From JAFKFJ01 sp963786445 (GTDB lineage: Bacteria; Pseudomonadota; Alphaproteobacteria; Acetobacterales; Acetobacteraceae), in the NCBI GenBank assembly GCA_963786445.1, contig CAWAZU010000025.1:248001-312000 (forward strand): 64,000 nucleotides of DNA. The letters run 5' to 3'. The notes under the pieces are model-generated. The model was not told where the DNA came from and made no database searches. It was given only the letters and a program-made list of their open reading frames with translations. Numbering within the stretch: the first letter of the stretch is position 1; each line of letters begins with the position of its first letter. Made by a program: the position numbers and the translations under genes. Below are positions 18,450 to 27,047 of the stretch, piece by piece.

Positions 18450-18977
18450 ATGCAGTTCGAGCCGACGCAGATCGCCGGCCTGTTCGCGGTGACGCTGACG
18501 CGCCACGCCGACGCGCGCGGCAGTTTTGCCCGCTTGTTCTGCCGCGACGAGTTCGCCGCGCACGGCCTCGCCGACACGTTCGTGCAGGCGAGCCTGTCGG
18601 TCACCACGCGCGCCGGCACGCTGCGCGGGATGCATTTCCAGCGCCCGCCGCACGAGGAGGTGAAGCTGGTGCGCTGCGTGCGCGGCGCGATTTTCGACGT
18701 GGTGGCCGATCTGCGGCCCGCCAGCCCGAGCTATCTGCGCTGGCAGGGGTTTGAACTCTCGCCGGCCAGCGACGTGGCGCTGTACATTCCGCAAGGCTGC
18801 GCGCACGGCTTCCTCACGCTCGTCGAAGACTGCGAGGTGCTGTACCAGATGTCCACGCCGCACGCGCCGGATTTCTCCGGCGGCGTGCGCTATGACGATC
18901 CGGCGCTCGGCATCGTCTGGCCGCTGCCGGTGACGCTGGTGGCGGACAAGGATTTGGCGTGGCCGCCGATCCGGTAA
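18450..18977 (+). CDS. rfbC: dTDP-4-dehydrorhamnose 3,5-epimerase family protein (RfbC/RmlC-like)
   Basis: A 175-residue cupin. GTLRGMHFQRPPHEE holds the catalytic His; VRCVRGAIFDVVADLR and LYIPQGCAHGFLTLVEDCEVLYQMS are RmlC signatures including the active-site Tyr. ATG 18450 follows GGGAGGGCAGGG. RmlC-type enzymes epimerise C3/C5 of 4-keto-6-deoxy sugars. No rmlA, rmlB or rmlD is in the window, so it probably serves the CDP- or NDP-sugar route of this cluster rather than plain dTDP-rhamnose. Confidence 0.85.
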   Translation: MQFEPTQIAGLFAVTLTRHADARGSFARLFCRDEFAAHGLADTFVQASLSVTTRAGTLRGMHFQRPPHEEVKLVRCVRGAIFDVVADLRPASPSYLRWQGFELSPASDVALYIPQGCAHGFLTLVEDCEVLYQMSTPHAPDFSGGVRYDDPALGIVWPLPVTLVADKDLAWPPIR

Positions 18978-18984
18978 GCGCGCC

Positions 18985-19629
18985 TCACAGCCACAGCTTC
19001 GGCGCATAAAATCCCTCCGCCAGCCCCGACGGCGCCGCCGCCTGCAGCCCGCGCAGCCGCATCAGCCCGAAAAACGTCTCCGGCACGAACCAGCGCCGCT
19101 GCCGCTGCGTCGCGAAATGCGCCATCAGCGCCGCCACTTTCCGTTCCGCGACCTCGCCGTCCAGCGGCACGAACAGGCCTGGGTTACCGAAATCCGGGTC
19201 GTATTTCGGAATCTCGTAGCCGAGCACCACATGGTCGCGAAACGTGTTGGCGGTCAGCTCGGCGACAAGGCGGTGGTCCTGGTGATGGTCCTCGCGCGCG
19301 TGCGTCAGGATCAGGTCGGGTTTTTCTTCGTCCTTCAGCGTCTCGAACATGTCCTTCAGCGTCGCGAATGCCGCCGGAAAGAAGCCGTCGCGCAAATCGT
19401 GAACATCCACTTGCGCCTGTGCCGCCCCCGCCAGAAAACTGCGCGCGCTCGCCTGCGCCTCGGCGGCGCGTTCGGGCGTCGCGGAGAACACCACCCAGCG
19501 CACGCACGAGCCCGGGTGCCGCGCCAGCAGCGTCAGCACCGCGCCACCGGCGCCGATCTCGATGTCGTCGGAGTGGGCGCCCAGGCAGAGGATTTTGAGC
19601 GGCGCGCGCTCGGGGACCAGTCGCAGCAT
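18985..19629 (-). CDS. PIG-L family deacetylase
   Basis: A 214-residue LmbE/PIG-L-fold zinc hydrolase. LCLGAHSDDIEIG (zinc-binding AHxDD, ~residues 15-27) and THAREDHHQDHRLV (HxxH, ~residue 110) are diagnostic. PIG-L enzymes remove N-acetyl groups from amino-sugars or related substrates. Its ATG directly follows the TGA of the cytidylyltransferase gene (TGAATG), so it belongs to a three-gene minus-strand operon with it and the C-methyltransferase. Confidence 0.85.
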   Translation of the reverse strand: MLRLVPERAPLKILCLGAHSDDIEIGAGGAVLTLLARHPGSCVRWVVFSATPERAAEAQASARSFLAGAAQAQVDVHDLRDGFFPAAFATLKDMFETLKDEEKPDLILTHAREDHHQDHRLVAELTANTFRDHVVLGYEIPKYDPDFGNPGLFVPLDGEVAERKVAALMAHFATQRQRRWFVPETFFGLMRLRGLQAAAPSGLAEGFYAPKLWL

Positions 19630-20470
19630 TCAGCCGGCCGCCGCGTGCGACAGTTCCGCCAGAGCCGGCGTCGGCAACGGCTGCCGCCACAGCTCCCACG
19701 GCGCCGGGCCGCGCGCCAAAAGGCTTTCCAGCGTCTGCAAATCCTTGAACGTGTCGCAGCAGCGCCAGAACCCGGCATAGGGGTGCGCCACCAGCTTGCG
19801 CGCCGCGATGAGCCGGCGGAACGGTTCCAGCACCAGTTCCTCGCCCGGCCGAATGTAGTCGAAAATCTCGCGCCGGAAGGCAAAGAAGCCGGCATTGATC
19901 CAGGCGTTCGCCTGCTCCGGGTCGAGCACGCCGGTGACGCGCCCTTCGCGATCGTGGTTGACCAGATGGAGCGAGATGTTGGGCCGCGCAATCATGCAGG
20001 CGGCGACGGCATCGGTCTGGATCAGCCGGTCGGTGATCGCCGGCAGGTGGCAGTCGGTCAGCCCGTCGCTGTAGTTGGCGAGGAACATCGTCTTCGTCGC
20101 GCAGGAACGGCCGCACCGCCATCAGCCGCTCGCCGATATTGGCATCGAGCCCGGTGTCGAGCAGCGTGATGCGCCAGTCGTCCATGTCGCGCTTGAGCAG
20201 TTCCAGCCGCGCCCCGCCGCCGGAGAGGACGAAATCGTTGGAAATCCATTCCTGGTAGCCGGCGAAGAATTCCTTGATCGTGGCACCCTTGTAGCCGAGG
20301 CAGAGGATGAAGTCGGTGTGGCCGAAATGCGCGTAGTATTTCATCAGGTGCCACAGGATCGGCCGCGTGCCCAACGGCACCATCGGCTTCGGCAGGTCGC
20401 TGCCGCCGTTGCCGTACGCCGCGCCGCGCATGCGCAATCCCTGGCCGCCGCAGAACAGGACCACCTTCAT
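19630..20470 (-). CDS. rfbF: Glucose-1-phosphate cytidylyltransferase-like nucleotidyltransferase (RfbF family); one frameshift
   Basis: N-terminal KVVLFCGGQGLRMR is the nucleotidyltransferase pyrophosphorylase loop, followed by DLPKPMVPLGTRPILWH. The second half continues in another frame from about 20087 (LANYSDGLTDCHLPA, then NAWINAGFFAFRREIFDYI and WRCCDTFKDLQTLESL, typical of RfbF). About 279 residues in all, slightly above RfbF size. It would make CDP-glucose or a related NDP-sugar that feeds the epimerase and methyltransferase. It overlaps the upstream methyltransferase stop by 4 nt (ATGA). Confidence 0.82.
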
Positions 20471-21738
20471 GCGAACACCTCCGGGCGGGGGATCGGCACG
20501 ATCAGCCGCGTGCCGCGCGATGTCAGCGGCGCCAGCTGGCGCGCGATCTCATCGCGCAAGTTCCAAGGCAGGATCAGCACGTAATCGGGTCGCGCCGCGT
20601 CCAGCTCCGCCGGCCGGCGGATCGGGATGCGGGTGCCGGGCAGGAAGCGGTCCCATTTGTAGGGGTTGCGATCGACCGTGAACTCCAGCAGATCGGTGCG
20701 GATGCCGCAGTAGTTGAGCAGCGTGTTGCCCTTGCCCGGCGCGCCGTAGCCGGCGATGCGGGCGCCGTCGCGCTTCAACGCAATCAGCAGCGTCAGCAGG
20801 TCGTGTTTTATCCGCTGCACGCGCGCGGCGAACGCCGCGTAGGTGGCGAGGTCGCGCAGCCCCGCTGCATCTTCCGCGGTGCGCAGCTGCGCGACCGAGG
20901 ACGCCGTGGCATGCGAGGCGTCGGCGCGGCAGCCGTACACGCGCAGCGAACCGCCATGCGTCCACAGCTCCTCGACATCGAACAGCCGCAGCCCGTGCGC
21001 GGCGAACAGACGATCGACCGACGCCAGCGAGAAATAGGAAAAGTGTTCGTGATAGATGGTGTCGAACTGGTTGCCGGCGATCAGCCGCGCCAGATGCGGG
21101 AATTCCAGCGTCACAACGCCTTCGGGTTTCAGCAGCGCGGCGATGCCGGCGACGAAGTCGTTCAAGTCCGGCACCTGCGCCAGCACGTTGTTGCCGACGA
21201 CGAGATCGGCGGCGCGTCCCTCGGCGGCCAGTTGCGCGCCCAGCGCGCGGCCGAAAAACGCGACCAGCGTGGGCACGCCGGCCTGCTCGGCGACGGCGGC
21301 GACGTTGCGCGCCGGCTCGATGCCGAGGCAGGGAATGCCGCGCGCCACCACGTTGCGCAGCAGATAGCCGTCGTTGCTCGCCAGTTCGACCACGAAACTT
21401 TGCGCGCCGAGGCCGAACCGTTCCGCTGCCATCGCGACATAGTCGTGCGCGTGCTTCAGCCACGCCCCGGAATACGAGGAAAAATAAGCGTATTCGCTGA
21501 ATATCGAAACCGGCGATACATATTCACGCAGCTGCGCCAGCCAGCAGGCCGGGCAAATCTGCACGTCGAGCGGATAGAACGTCTCCGGCTCGGCCAACTG
21601 CGCGGCGGCGAGAAAACCCTCGCAGGGCGGCGAGACGCCGAGATCGACGAACGGGTGCAGCACACCGCCGCACGCGCGGCAGCCGGAGGAAGCGGTCGCG
21701 CGGGCAGCATCGTTCAGCGAGACGGACGCACCGTCCAT
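20467..21738 (-). CDS. NDP-hexose C-methyltransferase, SAM-dependent (NovU/TylC3-like)
   Basis: 423 residues in three parts: an N-terminal zinc-binding domain (CRACGG ... CPACWL), a SAM-binding Rossmann domain (FVVELASNDGYLLRN and LGIEPARN) and a C-terminal domain (IAGYGAPGKGNTLLNYCGI, PYKWDRFLPGTRIPI). This architecture is that of 3-C/5-C-methyltransferases acting on 4-keto NDP-sugars. It heads the minus-strand operon with rfbF and the PIG-L gene, so the product may be a C-methylated, possibly N-deacetylated, branched sugar. Confidence 0.85.
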   Translation of the reverse strand: MDGASVSLNDAARATASSGCRACGGVLHPFVDLGVSPPCEGFLAAAQLAEPETFYPLDVQICPACWLAQLREYVSPVSIFSEYAYFSSYSGAWLKHAHDYVAMAAERFGLGAQSFVVELASNDGYLLRNVVARGIPCLGIEPARNVAAVAEQAGVPTLVAFFGRALGAQLAAEGRAADLVVGNNVLAQVPDLNDFVAGIAALLKPEGVVTLEFPHLARLIAGNQFDTIYHEHFSYFSLASVDRLFAAHGLRLFDVEELWTHGGSLRVYGCRADASHATASSVAQLRTAEDAAGLRDLATYAAFAARVQRIKHDLLTLLIALKRDGARIAGYGAPGKGNTLLNYCGIRTDLLEFTVDRNPYKWDRFLPGTRIPIRRPAELDAARPDYVLILPWNLRDEIARQLAPLTSRGTRLIVPIPRPEVFA

Positions 21739-21837
21739 GGGATTGTCAGCTCCGGTAAAAATATGGTGAGACCAAAACGAACGAAGGCCCCGCGGGTTCC
21801 GCAGCCAATACTAGAGGTTGCGCCCTGCGGTCGCCTC

Positions 21838-22857
21838 TCAACTTGACGTGACGGGGAGTTCCACTGTCCTGGCCTGCACGGGAGCCGGCACTGCATCCAC
21901 GGCGACCGGCGCCGTGACGCGCTTCAGCCACGCCTCGCGCCAGTACGGATAGATCTCGCGCGCGCAGAACCAGCGGCCGACCGAGCGGTCGCCGGTGCAG
22001 ACCGGGCCCTCCAGTTCGACGCAGTCGTTCTTCATCGTCAGCATGCGGCCCGAGGCTTCCTCGATGATGCGGCTGACGCGCCGGCGCACGCGGTAGCGCC
22101 GGCCGCACTCCGTCGCCATCTCGGGCGCCGAGAAGTAGAGGCCGCGATGCATGAGCCGCGCATCCAGCGTCGCCGCGATCTCCGCCGCCGAACGCACCTC
22201 GACCCACTCGCCCGGCCGCAGATCGAGCGGCGGCGGCATCTCGCGGCGTCGCGGCGCCCGCGGCAACTGCGCCGCCGGGCGGCGGGCGAGGCGGCGCAGC
22301 TCCCACGGCAGGATGCGCAAGGCGAGCAGGCCGAACAGCCGGCGCCAGCCGATGTTGCCGGCCTGCGCCTCGCGCACGTATTGCCGCATGTCCCAGCCGT
22401 GCAGCTTCGTGCTCGCCCGCCGTGCCTCGGTCGCCTGGCAGCGGTAGTGCTCCGGCTGGTTTTTCTGCCGCGTGCTTGAGGTGACGAGGCGGGCAAGCGG
22501 CGCCAGCGCCGCGTCGTCCGGCCGCGGCGGCGGCCTCACATTGGGCGCCATGCGCGCCAGCCACTCGTCCTTCCAGTAGAGCCGGCACGCCGCCTGGCAG
22601 CCGCCATGCGCACTGCCGTCGCAGCGCAGATCCTCCAGGAACACGGTGTCGAGCATGCGCCGGCTGGCGACCGGGCAGACCGTGTCGCAGATCTTTTCGA
22701 CGCGCCGCGAGACGACGAAGATGCGGCCGTAATGTTGCAGCATCTCCGGCATGAACGGCACACCGCCGAGCGTGCCGTCGGCGTCCAGCGTTGCGAGTAT
22801 GTCGGCGGGTCTGCGCAGCATCACGCGGTCGCCGGGGCGGAGCCGGTCGGCAGTCAT
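21838..22857 (-). CDS. Unassigned Cys-rich protein made of two similar halves
   Basis: A 339-residue soluble protein. Residues ~5-110 (LRPGDRVMLRRPADILATLD, VPFMPEMLQHYGRIFVVSRR, LRCDGSAHGGCQAACRLYWK) and ~215-325 (LRPGEWVEVRSAAEIAATLD, LYFSAPEMATECGRRYRVRR, VCTGDRSVGRWFCAREIYPYW) align as an internal duplication; the second copy has kept fewer Cys. ATG at 22857 follows GGAGAGAG; upstream ATGs lack Shine-Dalgarno. I remember similar proteins beside secondary-metabolite and glycan clusters but know no function. It is on the same strand as the C-methyltransferase operon, 99 bp upstream. Confidence 0.6.
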   Translation of the reverse strand: MTADRLRPGDRVMLRRPADILATLDADGTLGGVPFMPEMLQHYGRIFVVSRRVEKICDTVCPVASRRMLDTVFLEDLRCDGSAHGGCQAACRLYWKDEWLARMAPNVRPPPRPDDAALAPLARLVTSSTRQKNQPEHYRCQATEARRASTKLHGWDMRQYVREAQAGNIGWRRLFGLLALRILPWELRRLARRPAAQLPRAPRRREMPPPLDLRPGEWVEVRSAAEIAATLDARLMHRGLYFSAPEMATECGRRYRVRRRVSRIIEEASGRMLTMKNDCVELEGPVCTGDRSVGRWFCAREIYPYWREAWLKRVTAPVAVDAVPAPVQARTVELPVTSS

Positions 22858-23022
22858 CCGGTTCGCTCTCTCCATGTCGGACGGCGGCAAAATAGCGGGG
22901 CTTGGGCGCGCGGCGGGATCACGATCCCGCAACGCGACGCCGCCGCGCGGCGACGTGACTGGCGGAACGTTACGAGCCTTGCCTCGATGGGGCAGCCGGG
23001 CCGAGCAGATCGAGCGCCCGCC

Positions 23023-23325
23023 TCAGGGGGTGGCCAGCTTCGCCTGGCCGTTGCCGCCGGCGGGCGGGGCGTGCGTCCTGGACAGCGACGGCACCTCGAT
23101 GTCGATCTCCAGCGTCGAGTACGCATCGCCGCGGTCGAGCTTGACATGCACCTTGTCGCGCTCCAGCGGGAAATGTTTCGCGATCACGCCGAGGATTTCC
23201 TCCTTCAGCGTGGCGATCAGGTCGGAGCCGCCGGCGATCGCGCGTTCGTGCGCGAGCAGGATCTGCAGCCGCTCCCGCGCCACCGGCGCGCTCGCCCGCG
23301 GCTTGAGGAAGCCGAACAGGTTCAT
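23023..23325 (-). CDS. minE: Cell division topological specificity factor MinE
   Basis: 100 residues, normal for MinE. It contains ARERLQILLAHERA (MinD-binding helix), LKEEILGVIAKHF and a final beta-rich topological domain (LDRGDAYSTLEIDIEVP), with a non-conserved Ala/Gly/Pro tail. MinE drives pole-to-pole oscillation of MinCD. Its ATG overlaps the minD stop (ATGA), so it is translated by coupling as the last gene of minCDE. Confidence 0.95.
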   Translation of the reverse strand: MNLFGFLKPRASAPVARERLQILLAHERAIAGGSDLIATLKEEILGVIAKHFPLERDKVHVKLDRGDAYSTLEIDIEVPSLSRTHAPPAGGNGQAKLATP

Positions 23326-24137
23326 GCCACGCGCCTCCCGAACAGCTTGCTCATCAGGCCGCGCCGTTCCTCCGGCACCGCGACCGGCAGCGTCTCGCCC
23401 TGCAGCCGTTTCGCGGCGTCGAAATAGGCCCGTGCCGGCGCGCTGTCCGGCGCGTGCAGCACCACCGGCGCGCCGACATTGGAGGCAGCGAGCACCACCT
23501 CGCTCTCCGGCACGATGCCGAGCAGCGGGATCGACAGGATTTCCAGCACGTCGTCCACCCGCAGCATCTCGCCCCGCAGCGCGCGCGCCGCGTGGTAACG
23601 CGTGAGCAGCAGATGCTTTTCCACCCGCTCGCCCTTCTCGGCGCGCGCGGTCTTTGAATCGAGCATGCCGATGATGCGGTCCGAGTCGCGCACCGAGGAA
23701 ATCTCCGGATTGGTCACCACCACCGCCATGTCGGCGAAGTGCATCGCCAGCATGGCCCCCTTCTCGATGCCGGCGGGGCTGTCGCAGATCACCCAGTCGA
23801 ATTTTTCCTTCAATTCGCCGATGACCCGGCCGACCCCCTCCTGCGTCAACGCGTCCTTGTCGCGCGTCTGGCTGGCCGGCAGCAGGTGCAGCGTCTCGAT
23901 GCGCTTGTCGCGGATCAGCGCCTGCGGCAGCCGTGCGTCGCCCTGGATCACGTTGACGAGATCGAACACCACGCGCCGCTCGGCCCCCATCACCAGGTCG
24001 AGGTTGCGCAGGCCGACATCGAAATCCACCACCACGACGCGGCGGCCGGACTGCGCCAGCGCCGCCCCCAGCGCCGCCGTCGAGGTCGTCTTGCCCACCC
24101 CGCCCTTGCCGGATGTCACCACCAGCACCTTGGCCAT
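23322..24137 (-). CDS. minD: Septum-site determining ATPase MinD
   Basis: 271 residues. The deviant Walker A (GKGGVGKTT, residues ~10-18), VVDFDVGLRNLDLVMG and the DSPAGIE switch region identify MinD. A basic amphipathic C-terminal helix (RRGLMSKLFGRR) would give membrane targeting. It recruits MinC to the membrane and is displaced by MinE. It sits 55 bp after minC and overlaps minE. Confidence 0.96.
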   Translation of the reverse strand: MAKVLVVTSGKGGVGKTTSTAALGAALAQSGRRVVVVDFDVGLRNLDLVMGAERRVVFDLVNVIQGDARLPQALIRDKRIETLHLLPASQTRDKDALTQEGVGRVIGELKEKFDWVICDSPAGIEKGAMLAMHFADMAVVVTNPEISSVRDSDRIIGMLDSKTARAEKGERVEKHLLLTRYHAARALRGEMLRVDDVLEILSIPLLGIVPESEVVLAASNVGAPVVLHAPDSAPARAYFDAAKRLQGETLPVAVPEERRGLMSKLFGRRVA

Positions 24138-24192
24138 ATGCTCCGCACCCCTTCAGGGCCGCGCCCACCGGCCGCCCGTAAATTCCTGCTCG

Positions 24193-24885
24193 TCAGTCGA
24201 GCCCTGCCACAATCATCGAGTCGCCTGAAAGCCAAGCTTGCGCGGGTTTGCCGCGCAAATGCGCTTCGATATCGTCGGCGGTGCGATAGAGCCCGTCGAT
24301 TGCCAGCAATTCCGCCTCCAGCCGGCGGCAGAAGATTCGCGCGGCGGCGTTGCCCGACATGCCGGCGACGGCGCGCCCGCGCAGCGTGCCGTAGACGTGG
24401 ATCGAGCCGCCCGCCACCACCTCGGCGCCCGACCCGACGCTGCCGACGACGGTGATGTCGCCGCCCGGGAACACCACCGACTGGCCCGACCGCACCGGCT
24501 GGTCGAGCAGCAGCGAGGCCGGCTCGGCCGGCGGCGGCGGGTCCGGTTCGCTCGCGGCGATGCCGTCGGCGACGGTGCGCCCGCCGGCGAGCAGCGGCGG
24601 CAAATCCACGCCGACCGCGTTCGGCTCGATGCCCTCGATGCCGACCAGGCGGATGCCGCGCGCGGCCAGCGCCTCCATCAGCCCGGCCACCAACTCCGGC
24701 ACCGCGGCGAGCGCGGTCAGGTCGGCGACCACCGGCTTGCCGGTGAAATAGGCCGGCGAGCGCTGCATCTGCGCATCGAGGCCGTTCAGCCAATCGGCGA
24801 GCGGCGGCTCCGGCACCAGCACGAGGGCGATGAAGGAGCGGCCACGGACTCGGACGAAGGGGCGGGAGCGCGACGCGGTGGACAC
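24193..24885 (-). CDS. minC: Septum-site determining protein MinC
   Basis: 230 residues. The N-terminal domain (FIALVLVPEPP) is divergent, whereas the C-terminal beta-helix repeats (FPGGDITVVGSVGSGAEVVAGG, HVYGTLRGRAVAG) are canonical MinC and end in ARIFCRRLEAELLAI, YRT. It blocks FtsZ polymerisation away from mid-cell. A GTG start is inferred at 24885. It is first gene of the minCDE operon; promoter must lie in the 210 bp before 25096. Confidence 0.93.
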   Translation of the reverse strand: MSTASRSRPFVRVRGRSFIALVLVPEPPLADWLNGLDAQMQRSPAYFTGKPVVADLTALAAVPELVAGLMEALAARGIRLVGIEGIEPNAVGVDLPPLLAGGRTVADGIAASEPDPPPPAEPASLLLDQPVRSGQSVVFPGGDITVVGSVGSGAEVVAGGSIHVYGTLRGRAVAGMSGNAAARIFCRRLEAELLAIDGLYRTADDIEAHLRGKPAQAWLSGDSMIVAGLD

Positions 24886-25095
24886 GCGGCGGGGCTAAAC
24901 TCCGCTCCCGGTTCCGTCAACAGAATCCCGCGCTCGATACGCTTGCGGTCGCTACCGACCCGGCGGCTCGCCTGGCGCGGGCGGCGGCGGCGGTGGCGGG
25001 GCGGCGGTCACCGGGTTGAGCGACTCGGAGGGGGCGCCGCAACTGCCGCCGCCGCGCGGGGTTGTCGATGGCAGGCGATGCGCGCGGAGGCGGCG

Positions 25096-25305
25096 ATGGC
25101 GGTCGAACTTCCGGTTGAGGGCTTTCCGATCTCGGCCGTCGAAATCCGTAGCTGGTTCATGGACCGCCACCGCCGCGAGCCGGGGGCCGTGGAGCTGTAC
25201 GGCATCATCAACGCCATGACGGCGCGCGAGGCGACGCCGCCGGTCGAGGACACTGGCACGGAAAAGCCCGGCTGGCATGTCGGGCGCGCCTGGACGACGC
25301 ACTGA
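25096..25305 (+). CDS. Small hypothetical protein (69 aa)
   Basis: ATG 25096 has a strong GGAGG 5 nt upstream. The product (PISAVEIRSWFMDRHRREPG ... LYGIINAMTAREATPP) looks like a folded, mostly helical small protein with an acidic/polar end and no membrane segment. No family is recognised. It is divergent from minC and lies 146 bp before the DNA methylase gene. Confidence 0.45.
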   Translation: MAVELPVEGFPISAVEIRSWFMDRHRREPGAVELYGIINAMTAREATPPVEDTGTEKPGWHVGRAWTTH

Positions 25306-25451
25306 GCGCGGCGGCCCGCGCCCGCGTATTCCGTTGCGCGACTCGCGCCCGGTCGGATAGCGGACGGTCGGCGCGACGGCCATTCACTATTCATTAAGAT
25401 TCTGACGTGTACGGCCATGTTCGCGTAACGTTCTGGCGAGGGGCCGGGCCG

Positions 25452-26342
25452 ATGGGGGCGATGCGGACGAAGCGCGGTCTCTCGCCGATTTTCCTCGACG
25501 GGCTGGTCGCCGACGCGCGGCCGACGGTGGTTCGCCGGCAGCGGGGAACGAAAAAAATCGTCTTCGGCTGGTATGGCGGAAAATTCAGCCATCTTGCCTG
25601 GCTGTTGCCGCTGCTGCCCAAGGCGCACCATTACTGCGAGCCGTTTGCCGGCTCGGCGGCGGTGCTGCTCAATCGCGATCCCGCGCCCGTCGAGACCTAC
25701 AACGACATCGACGGCGACGTGGTGAATTTCTTCCGCGTCCTGCGCGACGCGCCGGAGGCGCTGATTCGTGCGATCGGGCTGACACCGTTCTCGCGCGAGG
25801 AATTCTTTGAGGCGATTCATGCGAAGCCGGCCGCCGAGTCGGCGCTCGAACGGGCGCGCCGGTTCTATGTGCGAGCGCGCCAGACGCGCACCGGGCTCGC
25901 GCAGACGGCAACGCTCGGGCGCTGGGCGAACTGCAAGGACACCAGCCGCGGCGGCATGTCGGGCGTGATCTCGCGCTGGTTCGGCGGCGTGGACAGGCTC
26001 GGCGAGGTGGCCGAACGCCTGCTGCGCGTGCAGATCGAGAACCGGCCGGCGGTCGAGGTGATCCGGCTGTATGATTCGCCGCGCGCGCTGTTCTACTGCG
26101 ATCCGCCCTATGTCCATGCGACGCGGGGCGACAGCAAGGCTTATCGGTTCGAGATGGACGAGGAGCAGCACTGGACATTGGCGCAGGCGCTGCACCGCAT
26201 CCAGGGCAAGGCCGCGATTTCCGGTTACCGCTGCGACCTGATGGATCGGCTGTACCAAGGCTGGCGGCGCTTCGATGCCGGCGCACGTACCTGCCACTCG
26301 ATCAAGACGGTTCGGCAGGAGTGTCTCTGGCTGAACGACTGA
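25452..26342 (+). CDS. D12-class N6-adenine DNA methyltransferase, orphan
   Basis: 296 residues. FxGG-type SAM motif is read as FGWYGGK (~residue 38), motif I as EPFAGSAAVLLN (~residue 62), and the catalytic DPPY as FYCDPPYVHATRG (~residue 216): the alpha-group order of Dam/D12 enzymes, not that of CcrM. No restriction endonuclease gene is adjacent. ATG 25452 is chosen, with GAGGGG upstream; 25461 and 25407 are alternatives. An AT-rich patch (25380-25405) precedes it. The recognition site is unknown; it could be a phage-derived or regulatory methylase. Confidence 0.85.
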   Translation: MGAMRTKRGLSPIFLDGLVADARPTVVRRQRGTKKIVFGWYGGKFSHLAWLLPLLPKAHHYCEPFAGSAAVLLNRDPAPVETYNDIDGDVVNFFRVLRDAPEALIRAIGLTPFSREEFFEAIHAKPAAESALERARRFYVRARQTRTGLAQTATLGRWANCKDTSRGGMSGVISRWFGGVDRLGEVAERLLRVQIENRPAVEVIRLYDSPRALFYCDPPYVHATRGDSKAYRFEMDEEQHWTLAQALHRIQGKAAISGYRCDLMDRLYQGWRRFDAGARTCHSIKTVRQECLWLND

Positions 26343-26414
26343 CCGGCCCCGGGGCGCGATCTGCCGCTCCACCCGCGCTCGGGTGGAGCGGCCAGTACGG
26401 GCCGGGAACGATCG

Positions 26415-26804
26415 CTACATCCGGCCTTGGCTCGTCCCGGCTGCGGCGCCAACGACGAGAGTGCCGGGCAGGCTGGCACTCGGATGCGACATCGCGGCGT
26501 CGATGTAGTGTTCGGCGTCGCCCCAGTTGCCCTCCTGGATCGCCTCGCGCGCACGGGCGAACTGGCGGATCACCACCGGCTCGCCGGGCTGGTCGCGGGC
26601 GCCGCGGAACTCGAAGGGGGTCGGGGGCTGCAGCAGCACGTTCTCGGCGTCGTTGACCGCCGCAACCGCCTGCAGCGTTTGGTGCTGCCCCACGTATCGC
26701 AGGGCCTGCACCAGGTAGCCGTCCGGGGTGGCCTCCTGGGCGACAGCCGGCACGGCCAGGGCGAGGCCCATCAGGGCCGCCGAGGCGAAAAGCGTCTTGC
26801 GCAT
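26415..26804 (-). CDS. Small secreted hypothetical protein
   Basis: 129 residues with a clear Sec signal peptide (MRKTLFASAALMGLALAVPAVAQ, cleaved after AVAQ) and a strong Shine-Dalgarno (AGGAGAAGG). The mature part has two helical hairpins (ALRYVGQHQTLQAVAAVNDAENVLL; ARAREAIQEGNWGDAEHYIDAAMSH) that look TPR-like, and it ends in a Gly/Ala-rich tail. Likely periplasmic. It stands alone and its function is unknown. Confidence 0.65.
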   Translation of the reverse strand: MRKTLFASAALMGLALAVPAVAQEATPDGYLVQALRYVGQHQTLQAVAAVNDAENVLLQPPTPFEFRGARDQPGEPVVIRQFARAREAIQEGNWGDAEHYIDAAMSHPSASLPGTLVVGAAAGTSQGRM

Positions 26805-27047
26805 TTGCCTTCTCCTACCGGGATCGCGATCCGCGGCGCTGCCGCGGATGCACGAAAACATAGCGCCCCGAGGCCGTAGTTGTTGCACGCTTGACAAAGC
26901 AATTCCGGCATGCGAGGTCCGCGCTCCGTGCAGGCGTCAGTGCCGAACATTCGCTGAATATTCAGTTAGCGACGACGAATGTCTAACTTGTTATTCAAAA
27001 CTCATCGATACGGCGCCGGCTTGCGTGTCGAGGTTCGGTGGCACCGC

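Noticed and set aside
18450..18977. Complete dTDP-rhamnose pathway
   Set aside because: Only the RmlC-like gene is present; no RmlA, RmlB or RmlD was recognised.
25096..26342. Restriction-modification or toxin-antitoxin pair with the DNA methylase
   Set aside because: The 69-residue protein has no toxin, antitoxin or endonuclease motif and is 146 bp away.
26954..26965. CTGAATATTCAG palindrome
   Set aside because: Perfect but only 12 bp, and not placed at a promoter or gene start that I can define.
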